Below are positions 38,556 through 45,770 of a stretch of 45,770 nt of DNA, one piece after another (positions within the stretch are counted from its first letter, which is position 1; each line of letters begins with the position of its first letter). The translations under genes and the position numbers were made by a program. A model generated the notes under the pieces. The model was not told where the DNA came from. It made no database searches and saw only the letters and a list, made by a program, of their open reading frames with translations. The stretch lies in the NCBI GenBank assembly GCA_001770655.1, contig MERQ01000049.1, positions 1-45,770 of the forward strand. Reading direction: 5' to 3'. The DNA comes from Betaproteobacteria bacterium RIFCSPLOWO2_12_FULL_68_20 (GTDB taxonomy: Bacteria > Pseudomonadota > Gammaproteobacteria > Burkholderiales > SG8-39).

Positions 38556-40949
38556 ATGGCCCTCGATCCGGTTTGCGGCATGTCGGTGGATCCCGCGAAG
38601 GCAGCGGGCAGCCACGCGCACGGCGGCAAGACCTACTACTTCTGCTCCCGGCACTGCTTGGCTTCGTTCCAGGCCGATGCGGCGAAGTACCTCGCGCCCG
38701 CCGCGCCGAAGGCCGAGCAAGCCGCTCGGGCCGGCGCCCAGTACGCCTGCCCGATGCACCCGGAGATCGTGCAGGACAAGCCCGGCTCCTGCCCGAAATG
38801 CGGCATGGCGCTCGTGACGGCGGTTCCTGCGGCGCCGGCGGCCGGCGGCTACACCTGCCCGATGCATCCGGAGATCGTCCAGGACAAGCCCGGCTCCTGC
38901 CCGAAATGCGGCATGGCGCTGGTGCCGATCGCTGCACAGGAGGAAGAAAACGCGGAGCTGCGCGACATGACGCGCAGGTTCTGGGCCGGAACGGCGCTCT
39001 CGGTCCCGCTGGTCGCGCTCGCCATGCCGCCGTATTTCGGCATCGCCGAGCCGTTCGGGGTTGCGCCGCACATTCGCGTGTGGCTCGAGCTGATCCTCGG
39101 CACCCCGGTGGTGCTCTGGTCCGGGTGGCCGTTCTTCCGCAAGTTCGCGCTGTCGCTCAAGAACCGCAGCCCGAACATGTACACGCTGATCGGGCTGGGT
39201 GTCGCGCTCGCCTACCTGTACAGCGTCGTGGCGGTGCTCGCGCCGGGCTTGTTCCCGGAGGAGTTCCTGGAGCACGGCGGGCGCGTGGGCGCGTACTTCG
39301 AAGCCGCGGCGGTGATCGTGACGCTGGTACTGCTCGGCGAGGTGATGCAGCTGCGCGCGCTGGGGCAGACCAGCCAGGCGATCAAGCAGCTGCTTGCGCT
39401 CGCGCCGAACACGGCGCTGCGTGTCGAGGCCGACGGGCGCGAGGTGGAAGTGCCGCTCGCCCAGGTGCAGGTCGGCGACCGGCTGCGCGTGCGCCCCGGG
39501 GAAAAGGTGCCGGTGGACGGCACCTGCCTCGAGGGCTCTTCGAACGTCGATGAGTCCATGATCACCGGCGAGCCGATCCCGGTGCCGAAAAAGCCCGGCA
39601 ATCGCGTGACCGGCGCGACCATCAACGGCAAGGGAACCCTGGTCATCCGCGCCGAGCGGATCGGCGCCGACACGCTGCTCGCGAGAATCGTGCACATGGT
39701 GGCGCAGGCGCAGCGCACGCGCGCGCCGGTGCAGCGCCTTGCCGACCTCGTCGCGGCGTACTTCGTGCAGACGGTGATCGCGATCGCCGCGATCACCGCG
39801 CTCGTGTGGGGATTTTTCGGGCCTGAGCCGGCGCTGACCTACGCGCTGGTCAACGCCGTGGCGGTGCTGATCATCGCCTGCCCCTGCGCGGTCGGGCTCG
39901 CCACGCCGATCTCGATCACCGTGGCGATGGGCCAGGGGGCGCTCAACGGGATCCTGTTTCGCAATGCCGAGGCGGTGGAGAAGCTGCGCGAGGTCGATAC
40001 GCTGGTCGTGGACAAGACCGGCACGCTCACGCTCGGCAGGCCGCAGCTGGTGGACTTCGCGCTCGAGCCGGGCCTCGGCGAGCAGGAGGCGCTCGCGCTC
40101 ATCGCGAGCCTGGAGCGCGCGAGCGAGCACCCGCTCGCGCAGGCGATCGTCAAGGGCGCGGAAGAGCGCGGCATTGCGCTCCAGCCGGTCGAGAGTTTCG
40201 AGTCCGTCACCGGCCAGGGCGTGCAGGGCACGATCGCCGGGCGCAAGGTCGCGGTGGGCAGCCGGCGCTTCATGGAGGGATTCGGCGGCGTGCCGCAGGC
40301 GCTCGGCGAGCGGGCCGACGCGCTGCGCGCGCAGGGCAAGACGGCGCTTTACGCCGCCGTGGACGGGCGGGTCGCAGCGGTGATCGCGGTGGCCGACCCG
40401 ATCAAGGAGACGACCCCGGAGGCGGTGAAGGCGCTGAAGGAGCAGGGCGTGGCCGTCGTCATGCTCTCGGGCGACTCGCGCAAGACGGCAGAGGCGGTCG
40501 GCAGGCAGCTCGGCATCGGCGAGGTGATCGGCGAAGTGCTGCCCGAGCAGAAGGTGGACAAGATCAAGTCGCTGCAGGCGAGCGGCCGCTTCGTCGCGAT
40601 GGCCGGAGACGGCATCAACGACGCCCCGGCGCTCGCGCAGGCGCAGGTTGGAATTGCCATGGGCACCGGTACCGACGTCGCGATCGAGACGGCCGGCGTG
40701 ACGCTGGTGAAAGGCGACCTGCGCGGCATCGCCAAGGCGATCCGGCTCTCGCACGCCACCATGCGCAACGTCAAGCAGAACCTGTTCTTCGCCTTCGTCT
40801 ACAACGCGCTCGGCGTGCCGATCGCCGCCGGCGTGCTCTACCCGGTGTTCGGATTGTTGCTGTCGCCGATTTTCGCCGGCGCGGCGATGGCGATGAGCTC
40901 GGTTTCGGTCGTCACCAACGCGCTGCGGCTGCGGCGCGTGAAGCTGTGA
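38556..40949 (+). CDS. copA: Cu+ P1B-type ATPase with YHS and duplicated CPMHPEI metal-binding modules
   Basis: 797-aa inner-membrane exporter of Cu(I)/Ag(I). The N-terminus has a YHS domain ([16 protein letters not shown]; about 3-47) and two [25 protein letters not shown] modules (63-87 and 99-123) in place of the usual HMA domains. Core motifs are TGEP (337-340), CPC (442-444), the phosphorylated D486 in DKTGT, an SEHPLA motif, and GDGIND near 690. FVYNALG and MAMSSVSV in the last helices fit the copper type (P1B-1). The ATG at 38556 lies 14 bases after the kinase gene. DUF2933 follows 40 bases later. Confidence 0.95.
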   Translation: MALDPVCGMSVDPAKAAGSHAHGGKTYYFCSRHCLASFQADAAKYLAPAAPKAEQAARAGAQYACPMHPEIVQDKPGSCPKCGMALVTAVPAAPAAGGYTCPMHPEIVQDKPGSCPKCGMALVPIAAQEEENAELRDMTRRFWAGTALSVPLVALAMPPYFGIAEPFGVAPHIRVWLELILGTPVVLWSGWPFFRKFALSLKNRSPNMYTLIGLGVALAYLYSVVAVLAPGLFPEEFLEHGGRVGAYFEAAAVIVTLVLLGEVMQLRALGQTSQAIKQLLALAPNTALRVEADGREVEVPLAQVQVGDRLRVRPGEKVPVDGTCLEGSSNVDESMITGEPIPVPKKPGNRVTGATINGKGTLVIRAERIGADTLLARIVHMVAQAQRTRAPVQRLADLVAAYFVQTVIAIAAITALVWGFFGPEPALTYALVNAVAVLIIACPCAVGLATPISITVAMGQGALNGILFRNAEAVEKLREVDTLVVDKTGTLTLGRPQLVDFALEPGLGEQEALALIASLERASEHPLAQAIVKGAEERGIALQPVESFESVTGQGVQGTIAGRKVAVGSRRFMEGFGGVPQALGERADALRAQGKTALYAAVDGRVAAVIAVADPIKETTPEAVKALKEQGVAVVMLSGDSRKTAEAVGRQLGIGEVIGEVLPEQKVDKIKSLQASGRFVAMAGDGINDAPALAQAQVGIAMGTGTDVAIETAGVTLVKGDLRGIAKAIRLSHATMRNVKQNLFFAFVYNALGVPIAAGVLYPVFGLLLSPIFAGAAMAMSSVSVVTNALRLRRVKL
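38742..38924 (+). repeat. Near-identical 75-bp repeat encoding two metal-binding modules
   Basis: Bases 38742-38816 and 38850-38924 match at 71 of 75 positions, and all four differences are synonymous or encode an A/T change at one residue. The units are spaced 108 bases apart (36 codons). The high DNA identity shows a recent duplication or gene conversion inside the ATPase gene. Confidence 0.88.
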
Positions 40950-40989
40950 CGCGCGCGGGGATCCGGCGCCGGGCGCTTGGGAAATTCGC

Positions 40990-41184
40990 ATGACCAAATG
41001 GGTGTTCGTCGGCTTCGCATTGATCGCCGGCTACTTCCTCTTCACCGAGCACCGCGCGCACGCCATCCAGTACCTGCCGTTCGTGCTGCTCGCGGCCTGC
41101 CCGCTGCTGCACCTGTTCCACGGCCATGGCGGCCACGGCGGGCACGAGCACGGCAAGGAGGACGACAAGGAGAAGAAGCAATGA
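40990..41184 (+). CDS. DUF2933 small membrane protein with His-rich tail
   Basis: 64 aa. A short N-terminal hydrophobic segment (VFVGFALIAGYFLF, about 5-18) and a second (YLPFVLLAACPLLHLF, 28-43) flank the DUF2933 core FTEHRAH. A His/Gly-rich stretch (HGHGGHGGHEHG) and a charged Lys/Glu tail follow. The His cluster is a likely metal-binding site. DUF2933 is often found next to copper ATPases. Its stop overlaps the start of the ICMT-like gene (ATGA). Confidence 0.82.
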   Translation: MTKWVFVGFALIAGYFLFTEHRAHAIQYLPFVLLAACPLLHLFHGHGGHGGHEHGKEDDKEKKQ

Positions 41185-41846
41185 GCGAAGTGGAAACGGA
41201 CGCCTACGGGCTGTGGTCGCTCGTCGTCATCAATTCGCTCGTGTTCATCATCTTCGCGTTCAGCTTCGCGCGGCCGAAGTCGAGCACCGACTGGCGCTCG
41301 TTCGGCGCGTTCTCGGCGTTCCTGGTGGCCCTGTTCACCGAGATGTACGGCTTTCCGCTCACCATCTACCTGCTCTCGGGCTGGCTGCAAACGCAGTTCC
41401 CGGAAGTGGACTTCCTTTCGCACGACGCCGGGCACCTGCTCGAGGTCACCATCGGCTGGCGCGCCAATCCCCACTTCGGCGTGTTCCACATCGCGAGCAA
41501 CGTCCTCATCTTCGGCGGCTTCTGGCTGCTCGCCTCGGCTTGGAAGGTGCTCTACGCGGCGCAGCGGGAGCACCGGCTCGCGGCCACCGGCCCCTACGCG
41601 CGCATGCGCCACCCGCAGTACGTGGCGTTCGTCATGATCCTGTTCGGGTTCCTCTTGCAGTGGCCGACGCTGCTCACGCTCGCCATGTTCCCGGTGCTCG
41701 TGTTCATGTACGTGCGGCTGGCGCGCCGGGAAGAGCGCGATGCGCTCGCCGGGTTCGGCGACGAATACCGGCGCTACATGGAATCGGTCCCTGCGTTCTT
41801 GCCGAGGTTCGGCGCGCAAGCCGGATCGGCGGGCGGCACTGCCTGA
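41181..41846 (+). CDS. Isoprenylcysteine carboxyl methyltransferase-like membrane protein
   Basis: 221-aa integral membrane protein with four or five helices. The C-terminal catalytic region shows ATGPYARMRHPQYVAF (about 135-150), a helix pair, and REERDALAGFGDEYRRYMESVPAFLPR, the SAM-binding ICMT/PEMT pattern. Bacterial relatives have mostly unknown substrates, possibly membrane lipids or small hydrophobic thiols. The ATG overlaps the DUF2933 stop; DUF302 begins about 13 bases after this gene. Its presence in a metal cluster is common, but the role is not established. Confidence 0.85.
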   Translation: MSEVETDAYGLWSLVVINSLVFIIFAFSFARPKSSTDWRSFGAFSAFLVALFTEMYGFPLTIYLLSGWLQTQFPEVDFLSHDAGHLLEVTIGWRANPHFGVFHIASNVLIFGGFWLLASAWKVLYAAQREHRLAATGPYARMRHPQYVAFVMILFGFLLQWPTLLTLAMFPVLVFMYVRLARREERDALAGFGDEYRRYMESVPAFLPRFGAQAGSAGGTA

Positions 41847-41859
41847 GAAAGGAGAAATG

Positions 41860-42252
41860 ATGTCCACAAGCTACTCGTTCGGCAAGACGGTGAACATGCG
41901 GTACGAGCAGGCGCTGGAGCGCGTCGCGCAGGAGCTGGCGAAAGAGGGCTTCGGCGTGCTCACCGAGATCGACGTCGCGGCGACCCTCAAGAAGAAGCTC
42001 GGCAAGGACATGCCCCCTTACAAGATTCTGGGAGCGTGCAACCCGCAGTTCGCGCACCGCGCGCTGGAAGCCGAGCCGCAGATCGGGGCGCTGCTGCCGT
42101 GCAACGTGGTGGTGAGAAACGACGCCGCCGGGAAGACGATCGTCGAGATCATGGACCCGCGCGCGGTGCTGCAGCTGGTCGAGCGCCCGGAGATCGGCGA
42201 GATCGCGGCCGAGGTGCGCGCGCGCCTGGAGCGCGTGCTCGCGGCGCTGTAA
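41860..42252 (+). CDS. DUF302 domain protein
   Basis: 130 aa. The single DUF302 domain covers most of the protein: YEQALERVAQELAKEGFGVLTEIDV (about 13-37), then ILGACNPQFAHRALEAEPQIGALLPCNVVVR (55-85) with the family's conserved C and N-P-x-x-A pattern, and a C-terminal helix. No signal peptide is visible. Two ATGs lie in tandem (41857 and 41860); the second is chosen because AAAGGAG then has a better spacing. Function is unknown; the fold is a small alpha/beta domain common in metal and sulfur-stress regions. Confidence 0.85.
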   Translation: MSTSYSFGKTVNMRYEQALERVAQELAKEGFGVLTEIDVAATLKKKLGKDMPPYKILGACNPQFAHRALEAEPQIGALLPCNVVVRNDAAGKTIVEIMDPRAVLQLVERPEIGEIAAEVRARLERVLAAL

Positions 42253-42259
42253 AGGGAGG

Positions 42260-42394
42260 TTGACGCCCGCCGAGATCGGGCGCCAGGCGGGCAGCCAGTC
42301 CGATCTCCTCGCGGTCGATGCCTTCCTCGCCGAGGAAGCGGCGCTGCGCGAGATGGTGCAGACGAAATGCGGCAACATGGAGCGACCGATATGA
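42260..42394 (+). CDS. Possible 44-aa small protein upstream of the second oxidase
   Basis: An open frame from TTG 42260 to TGA 42394 encodes a 44-aa acidic, helix-prone peptide (AEIGRQAGSQSDLLAVDAFL, then AEEAALREMVQTKCGN). Nearly every codon ends in G or C, as in neighbouring genes, and the stop overlaps the oxidase ATG as ATGA, the coupling used throughout this region. Against it, the AGGGAGG (42253-42259) abuts the TTG with no spacer, and no family is recognised. It may be a small gene, a leader peptide for the oxidase, or the degraded end of a longer gene. Confidence 0.4.
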   Translation: MTPAEIGRQAGSQSDLLAVDAFLAEEAALREMVQTKCGNMERPI

Positions 42395-44016
42395 ATGAGA
42401 CCCGAAGAAATATTCTTCTCGCCTCGGCCGCGGTGGGCGGCGTAGCGCTCGCCGGCGGCGCGGCCTGGTGGTACCTGAGAACGACGGGGGAACAGCACGC
42501 GCCGGGCGCGGCGGCCGGGGACGCCGGCCTGTTCGTCAACCCGCTGCTCGTTCCCGGCGCGAGCGGCCCGCTCGGCGTGATCGACGTGAAGGGCCCGCTC
42601 GCGATGAGCGCCAGGGCGGCGCAGTTCCCGATCCTGAAAGGCAAGCCGGGGCGCCTGCTCGCCTACCAGGTCGAGCAGGGAGGAAAGAGCTTCGTCAACC
42701 CGATTTTCCGGGTGCAAAGCGGCGCGCAGTTTTCCGCGCGGCTGGAGAACGCGCTCGACGAGCCGACCATCGTCCACTGGCACGGGTTGAAGGTGGACGC
42801 GCGAAACGACGCGCATCCGCAGTTCCAGGTCGCCGCGGGCGCGGCCTACGAGTACAGATTTCCGGTGGCCAATCGCGCCGGCACGTATTGGTATCACCCG
42901 CATCCCCACCGGCTCACCGCGAAGCAGGCCTACCTGGGGCTCGCGAGCTTCTTCATCGTCGAGGACCACGAGGAGCGCGCGCTGCAGAAGGCGCTCGACC
43001 TCGGATTCGGCGCGAGCGACATCCCGCTCGTCATCCAGGACAAGAATCTCGATTCCTACGGCGCGCTTTCGTATGCGCCCGACGACGAGCAGAAGGTGAA
43101 CGGCTATGTCGGCGGGGACCTGCTCGTCAACCTTACGCCGCGGCCCAGGTTCGAGGCCGCGACGAGGATCTACCGCTTCCGGATCCTCAACGGCTCGAAC
43201 GCGCGCATCTACCGCCTCGCGTTCGCGAAAGGCGGCGAGCCGCTCGAATGCCACGTGATCGCCACCGACGGCGGGCTGCTGGAGAGCGCCGTCAAGGTGC
43301 GCGAAGCGTTCCTCTCGCCGGGCGAGCGGGTCGAGGTGCTGCTCGACCTGCGTTCCGCGCGCGTCGGCGACACGGTGTGGCTCAAGAGCCTCGCCTTCGA
43401 CCCGATGCACCTGGAGATGGAGATGCCCATGGAGCACGGCGCGCCGGCCGGCCACGCCGGCATGGCGGGGATGGGTGCCCCGGGGCTTGCCGACGGCGCG
43501 GCGATCGATCTGCTGCGCATCGATGTCGCGCGCAAGCTCGCCTACGACCGGCCGGTGCCGGCCGTGCTCTCCAGGCTCGCGCCGGCGCAACCCGGCACGG
43601 GCGAGGTGCGCAAGTTCGCGCTTGAACGCACCGAAGACCGCTGGCGCATCAACGGGCGCACCTTCGAGACGGACGAGGCGCCGGTCACGGTGCACCGCGG
43701 CGCGGCCGAGGTCTGGGAACTGCGCAACGCCGCGCGCAGCATGCCGCACCCGATGCACCTCCACGGCTTCAACTTCCGCGTGCTCGAGCGCCGCGGCAGT
43801 CCCGCGCAGCAGGAGCCGCTCGCGCTGAACGCGCAGGGGCTCGCGGCGACCGACCTCGGCTGGAAGGACACGGTGCTGCTGTGGCCGGGCGAGACGGTGC
43901 GTATCGCGCTCGATTTCAGCCATTCGTGGTCGGGCGATCAGACATTCCTTTTCCACTGCCACAACCTGGAGCACGAGGACGAGGGGATGATGATCAACTT
44001 CAAGGTGCAGGGGTGA
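42391..44016 (+). CDS. Multicopper oxidase, CueO-like with Met-rich insert
   Basis: 541 aa. The N-terminus NETRRNILLASAAVGGVALAGGAAWW carries a Tat-like twin Arg and may also act as a membrane anchor. Copper sites are HWHG (129-132), YHPHPH (168-173), HPMHLHG (453-459) and HCHNLEHEDEGMM (522-534) with type 1 C523 and likely axial M533. A Met-rich insert (338-361; MEMPMEHG, GHAGMAGMG) recalls the copper-binding lid of CueO. It is a different subtype from the oxidase at 31886. An in-frame ATG at 42367 exists but lies outside the homologous part. PPK2 starts 15 bases after the stop. Confidence 0.93.
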   Translation: MNETRRNILLASAAVGGVALAGGAAWWYLRTTGEQHAPGAAAGDAGLFVNPLLVPGASGPLGVIDVKGPLAMSARAAQFPILKGKPGRLLAYQVEQGGKSFVNPIFRVQSGAQFSARLENALDEPTIVHWHGLKVDARNDAHPQFQVAAGAAYEYRFPVANRAGTYWYHPHPHRLTAKQAYLGLASFFIVEDHEERALQKALDLGFGASDIPLVIQDKNLDSYGALSYAPDDEQKVNGYVGGDLLVNLTPRPRFEAATRIYRFRILNGSNARIYRLAFAKGGEPLECHVIATDGGLLESAVKVREAFLSPGERVEVLLDLRSARVGDTVWLKSLAFDPMHLEMEMPMEHGAPAGHAGMAGMGAPGLADGAAIDLLRIDVARKLAYDRPVPAVLSRLAPAQPGTGEVRKFALERTEDRWRINGRTFETDEAPVTVHRGAAEVWELRNAARSMPHPMHLHGFNFRVLERRGSPAQQEPLALNAQGLAATDLGWKDTVLLWPGETVRIALDFSHSWSGDQTFLFHCHNLEHEDEGMMINFKVQG

Positions 44017-44031
44017 AGGCGACGATCCGCC

Positions 44032-44790
44032 GTGACCGGTAAGCGCTACAAGGCGGAGTTGCGCGAGCTTCAGATCGAGCTGGTGAAGCTGCAGCGGCAC
44101 TTCATCGGCTGCGGCGACAGGATTCTCGTCCTGCTGGAGGGCCGCGACGCCGCTGGCAAGGACGGCGTGATCAAGCGCATCACCGCGCACCTGAGCCCGC
44201 GCGAGACGCGCGTGGTCGCGCTCGGCAGGCCCTCGGACCGCGACCTGGGCGAGTGGTACTTCCAGCGCTACGTGGCGCACCTGCCGACCGCGGGCGAGTT
44301 CGTGCTTTTCAACCGCAGCTGGTACAACCGCGCCGGAGTCGAACGGGTCATGGGCTTTTGCACCCGGGCGCAATATGAAGAGTTCATGGAGACGGTGCTC
44401 GGCTTCGAGCAGATGCTCGCGCGCGCGGGCATCAAGCTCCTGAAGTACTATCTCGACATCTCGCGCAAGGAGCAGCGCGGACGGCTCAAGAAGCGCGAGC
44501 GCGATCCGCTCACGCAATGGAAAACGAGCCCGGTGGACGCCAAGGCGCTCAAGCACTGGAAGGACTACAGCCGAGCGCGCGACGAGATGCTCGTGCGCAC
44601 GCACTCGGCGTTCGCGCCTTGGAAGATCGTGCGCGCGGAAGACAAGCGCGCCGCGCGCCTCAACCTCATCCGCGATTTGCTCGGCCGGCTGCACTACGGC
44701 GGCAAGGACAAGCGCCTGGCGGTGCCGGATCCGCGCGTGGTGTTCGAGTTCGACCAGGCTTGCCTGCGCGACGGGAGGCTTGCGCCGTGA
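44032..44790 (+). CDS. ppk2: Polyphosphate kinase 2 family protein
   Basis: 252-aa PPK2, which transfers phosphate between polyphosphate and nucleoside mono- or diphosphates. The Walker A region is GRDAAGKD (37-44). The lid and Walker B area shows RPSDRDLGEWYFQRY and LFNRSWYNRAGVERVMGF (92-109). The C-terminus has PLTQWKTSPVDAKALKHWKDYSRARDEM. The single-domain length fits short class I/II PPK2. The GTG at 44032 gives MTGKRYKAEL. Its last gene-to-gene link to HflK is a 105-base gap. Polyphosphate is a known metal chelator, so its presence in a copper region is sensible. Confidence 0.93.
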   Translation: MTGKRYKAELRELQIELVKLQRHFIGCGDRILVLLEGRDAAGKDGVIKRITAHLSPRETRVVALGRPSDRDLGEWYFQRYVAHLPTAGEFVLFNRSWYNRAGVERVMGFCTRAQYEEFMETVLGFEQMLARAGIKLLKYYLDISRKEQRGRLKKRERDPLTQWKTSPVDAKALKHWKDYSRARDEMLVRTHSAFAPWKIVRAEDKRAARLNLIRDLLGRLHYGGKDKRLAVPDPRVVFEFDQACLRDGRLAP

Positions 44791-44895
44791 GTCCTGAGGC
44801 AAAGCGGCAACGCGCTCGGCACGCGGGCTTTCTACGCGCGGACGCGCAAGCCGTGCGCGCGCCGCACCAAGACCCTTACGGAGAGGAGACAGACC

Positions 44896-45770
44896 ATGGC
44901 GACTTATGACCCCGAAGACATCGTCGACGAATTGCGGCAACGCGCCGCGGCGCTCGGCAGCCGGCGCATCGCCGCAGTTGTCGCGGCAGTGCTGCTGCTG
45001 GTCTTTCTCGGATCGACCTGGTTCACGGTGCAGCCCGAGGAGACGGGCATCGTCCAGCGCTTCGGGGCGGTGAACCGCACGGTGGGTCCGGGCCTGTACT
45101 TCAAGTTTCCCGGCGGCATCGAGACGGTCCGGCTGGTTCCCACGGCCCGGGTCCTCAAGGAGGAATTCGGGTTCGCCACGGCCGCCACGGGCGCCGGCGG
45201 GCGAACGCAATATGCGGCCGGCGGCAAGGGATTCAAGGAAGTGTCGCTGATGCTGACGGGCGACCTGAACGTGATCGATGTGCAGTGGATCGTCCAGTAC
45301 CGCATCGAGGACCCGGTCCGCTACCTCTTCCGCGTGCGCGAGTCGCCGCAGACGATCCGGGACATCGCCGAGGCAGTCATGCGCCGGGTGGTCGGCAACC
45401 GCCTCGGGAGCGATGTCCTTACCGTGGGCCGGGTGGCCGTGTCCACCGAGGTGAAGGAGGAGATGCAGAAGATCCTCAGCAACTACGAGACCGGCGTTCG
45501 CCTGGTCACCGTGGAGCTTCAGGACGTGACGCCCCCGGACCCCGTCAAGCCCGCTTTCAACGAGGTGAACGAGGCGCGCCAGGATCGGGAGCGGACCATC
45601 AATCAGGCGCAGGAGCAGGCCAACAAGGAGATTCCCAAGGCGCGCGGCGAGGCGACCCGGACGATCACCGAGGCCGAGGGCTACGCCGTCGAGCGGGTCA
45701 ACCGCGCGAACGGAGAGGCGACGCGATTCCGGACCGTCCTCGCGGAGTACCAGCGGGCGCCGGAGGTCAC
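44896..45770 (+). CDS. hflK: FtsH protease modulator HflK, partial at right edge
   Basis: The first 291 codons of an HflK-type protein, cut by the window end. A transmembrane helix lies at about 24-43. The SPFH/band-7 domain follows: TVQPEETGIVQRFGAVNRTVGPGLYFKFP, LTGDLNVIDVQWIVQYRIEDP, and ATRTITEAEGYAVERVNRANGEA in the coiled-coil part. HflK with HflC forms a membrane cage around FtsH and controls degradation of damaged membrane proteins. The N-terminus is short and lacks the Gly/Pro-rich leader seen in many HflK proteins, so it may be a paralogue. The ATG at 44896 follows GAGAGGAGAC. hflC would be expected just outside the window. Confidence 0.9.
   Translation, partial: MATYDPEDIVDELRQRAAALGSRRIAAVVAAVLLLVFLGSTWFTVQPEETGIVQRFGAVNRTVGPGLYFKFPGGIETVRLVPTARVLKEEFGFATAATGAGGRTQYAAGGKGFKEVSLMLTGDLNVIDVQWIVQYRIEDPVRYLFRVRESPQTIRDIAEAVMRRVVGNRLGSDVLTVGRVAVSTEVKEEMQKILSNYETGVRLVTVELQDVTPPDPVKPAFNEVNEARQDRERTINQAQEQANKEIPKARGEATRTITEAEGYAVERVNRANGEATRFRTVLAEYQRAPEV

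Noticed and set aside
44787-44909. A 40-codon frame overlapping the PPK2 stop and the hflK start
   Set aside because: Codon third positions lack the strong G/C bias of real genes here, and it overlaps the hflK start and ribosome binding site.
41704-45210. An 1168-codon antisense frame across the DUF302, oxidase, PPK2 and hflK genes
   Set aside because: It crosses several well-supported genes, has no recognisable domain and has shadow-type composition.

Overview
The window is high-GC DNA with short gaps and strong G/C bias at third codon positions. Gene order points to a betaproteobacterium (Burkholderiales/Nitrosomonadales-like): lptM-lysA divergent from cyaY, mrcA divergent from pilMNOPQ, then aroK-aroB, gltB-gltD and glmU-glmS. 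No rRNA, tRNA, CRISPR array, transposase or integrase was recognised. No stretch longer than 300 bases lacks a gene; the largest gap is 187 bases (828-1014).

Layout. (1) 1-2473 is a small accessory patch: a SAM methyltransferase with foreign-looking codon use, a Mug-type DNA glycosylase, an antitoxin-like gene without a visible toxin, and a DUF4160/DUF2442 pair. (2) 2489-8937, minus strand, is one compact transcription unit in the order lptM, lysA, RND adaptor, RND pump, NYN-domain protein. Starts and stops overlap from lysA onward, so lysine biosynthesis is physically coupled to an efflux pump and a putative RNA-binding nuclease. (3) 8988-18466 holds cyaY, mrcA (PBP1A), the type IV pilus assembly operon pilMNOPQ ending in a strong terminator, then aroK and aroB. 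(4) 18591-30533 holds glutamate synthase (gltB, gltD), UDP-GlcNAc synthesis (glmU, glmS), a phytoene-dehydrogenase-like flavoprotein translationally coupled to glmS, and a quinone-oxidoreductase-type dehydrogenase.

(5) 30604-45770 is a roughly 15-kb metal (copper) and envelope-stress region, all on the plus strand. The first part encodes a DUF2946-like secreted protein, a TolC-family lipoprotein lacking both beta-barrel segments, a Tat-type multicopper oxidase and a CusF-like copper chaperone. Next come an unknown secreted protein behind a perfect CRP/FNR-type palindrome and a Met/Gly-rich Spy-like protein. A tight run from 34881 to 44790 follows: SHOCT protein, a membrane protein with a Cys-Cys-Ala-His motif, a secreted protein, an AhpD-like protein, DUF5676, an ABC1/UbiB-type kinase, a Cu+ P-type ATPase with a YHS domain and two near-identical CPMHPEI modules, His-rich DUF2933, an isoprenylcysteine-methyltransferase-like membrane protein, DUF302, a possible 44-aa ORF, a second multicopper oxidase and PPK2. 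HflK runs off the right edge.

How the genes may work together (inference): the ATPase exports Cu(I) from the cytoplasm. The two oxidases, the CusF-like protein and the Met/His-rich proteins oxidise or hold copper in the periplasm. The ABC1 kinase, AhpD-like protein, ICMT-like protein, PPK2 and HflK would deal with damage to membrane lipids, quinones and proteins. No metal-responsive regulator is encoded in this region. The most unusual items are the barrel-less TolC homologue, the metal/lipid stress module, the FNR-type box, -10-like hexamers set exactly 6 nt before the aroK and glmU starts (possible leaderless mRNAs), and a rare-codon island inside gltD.
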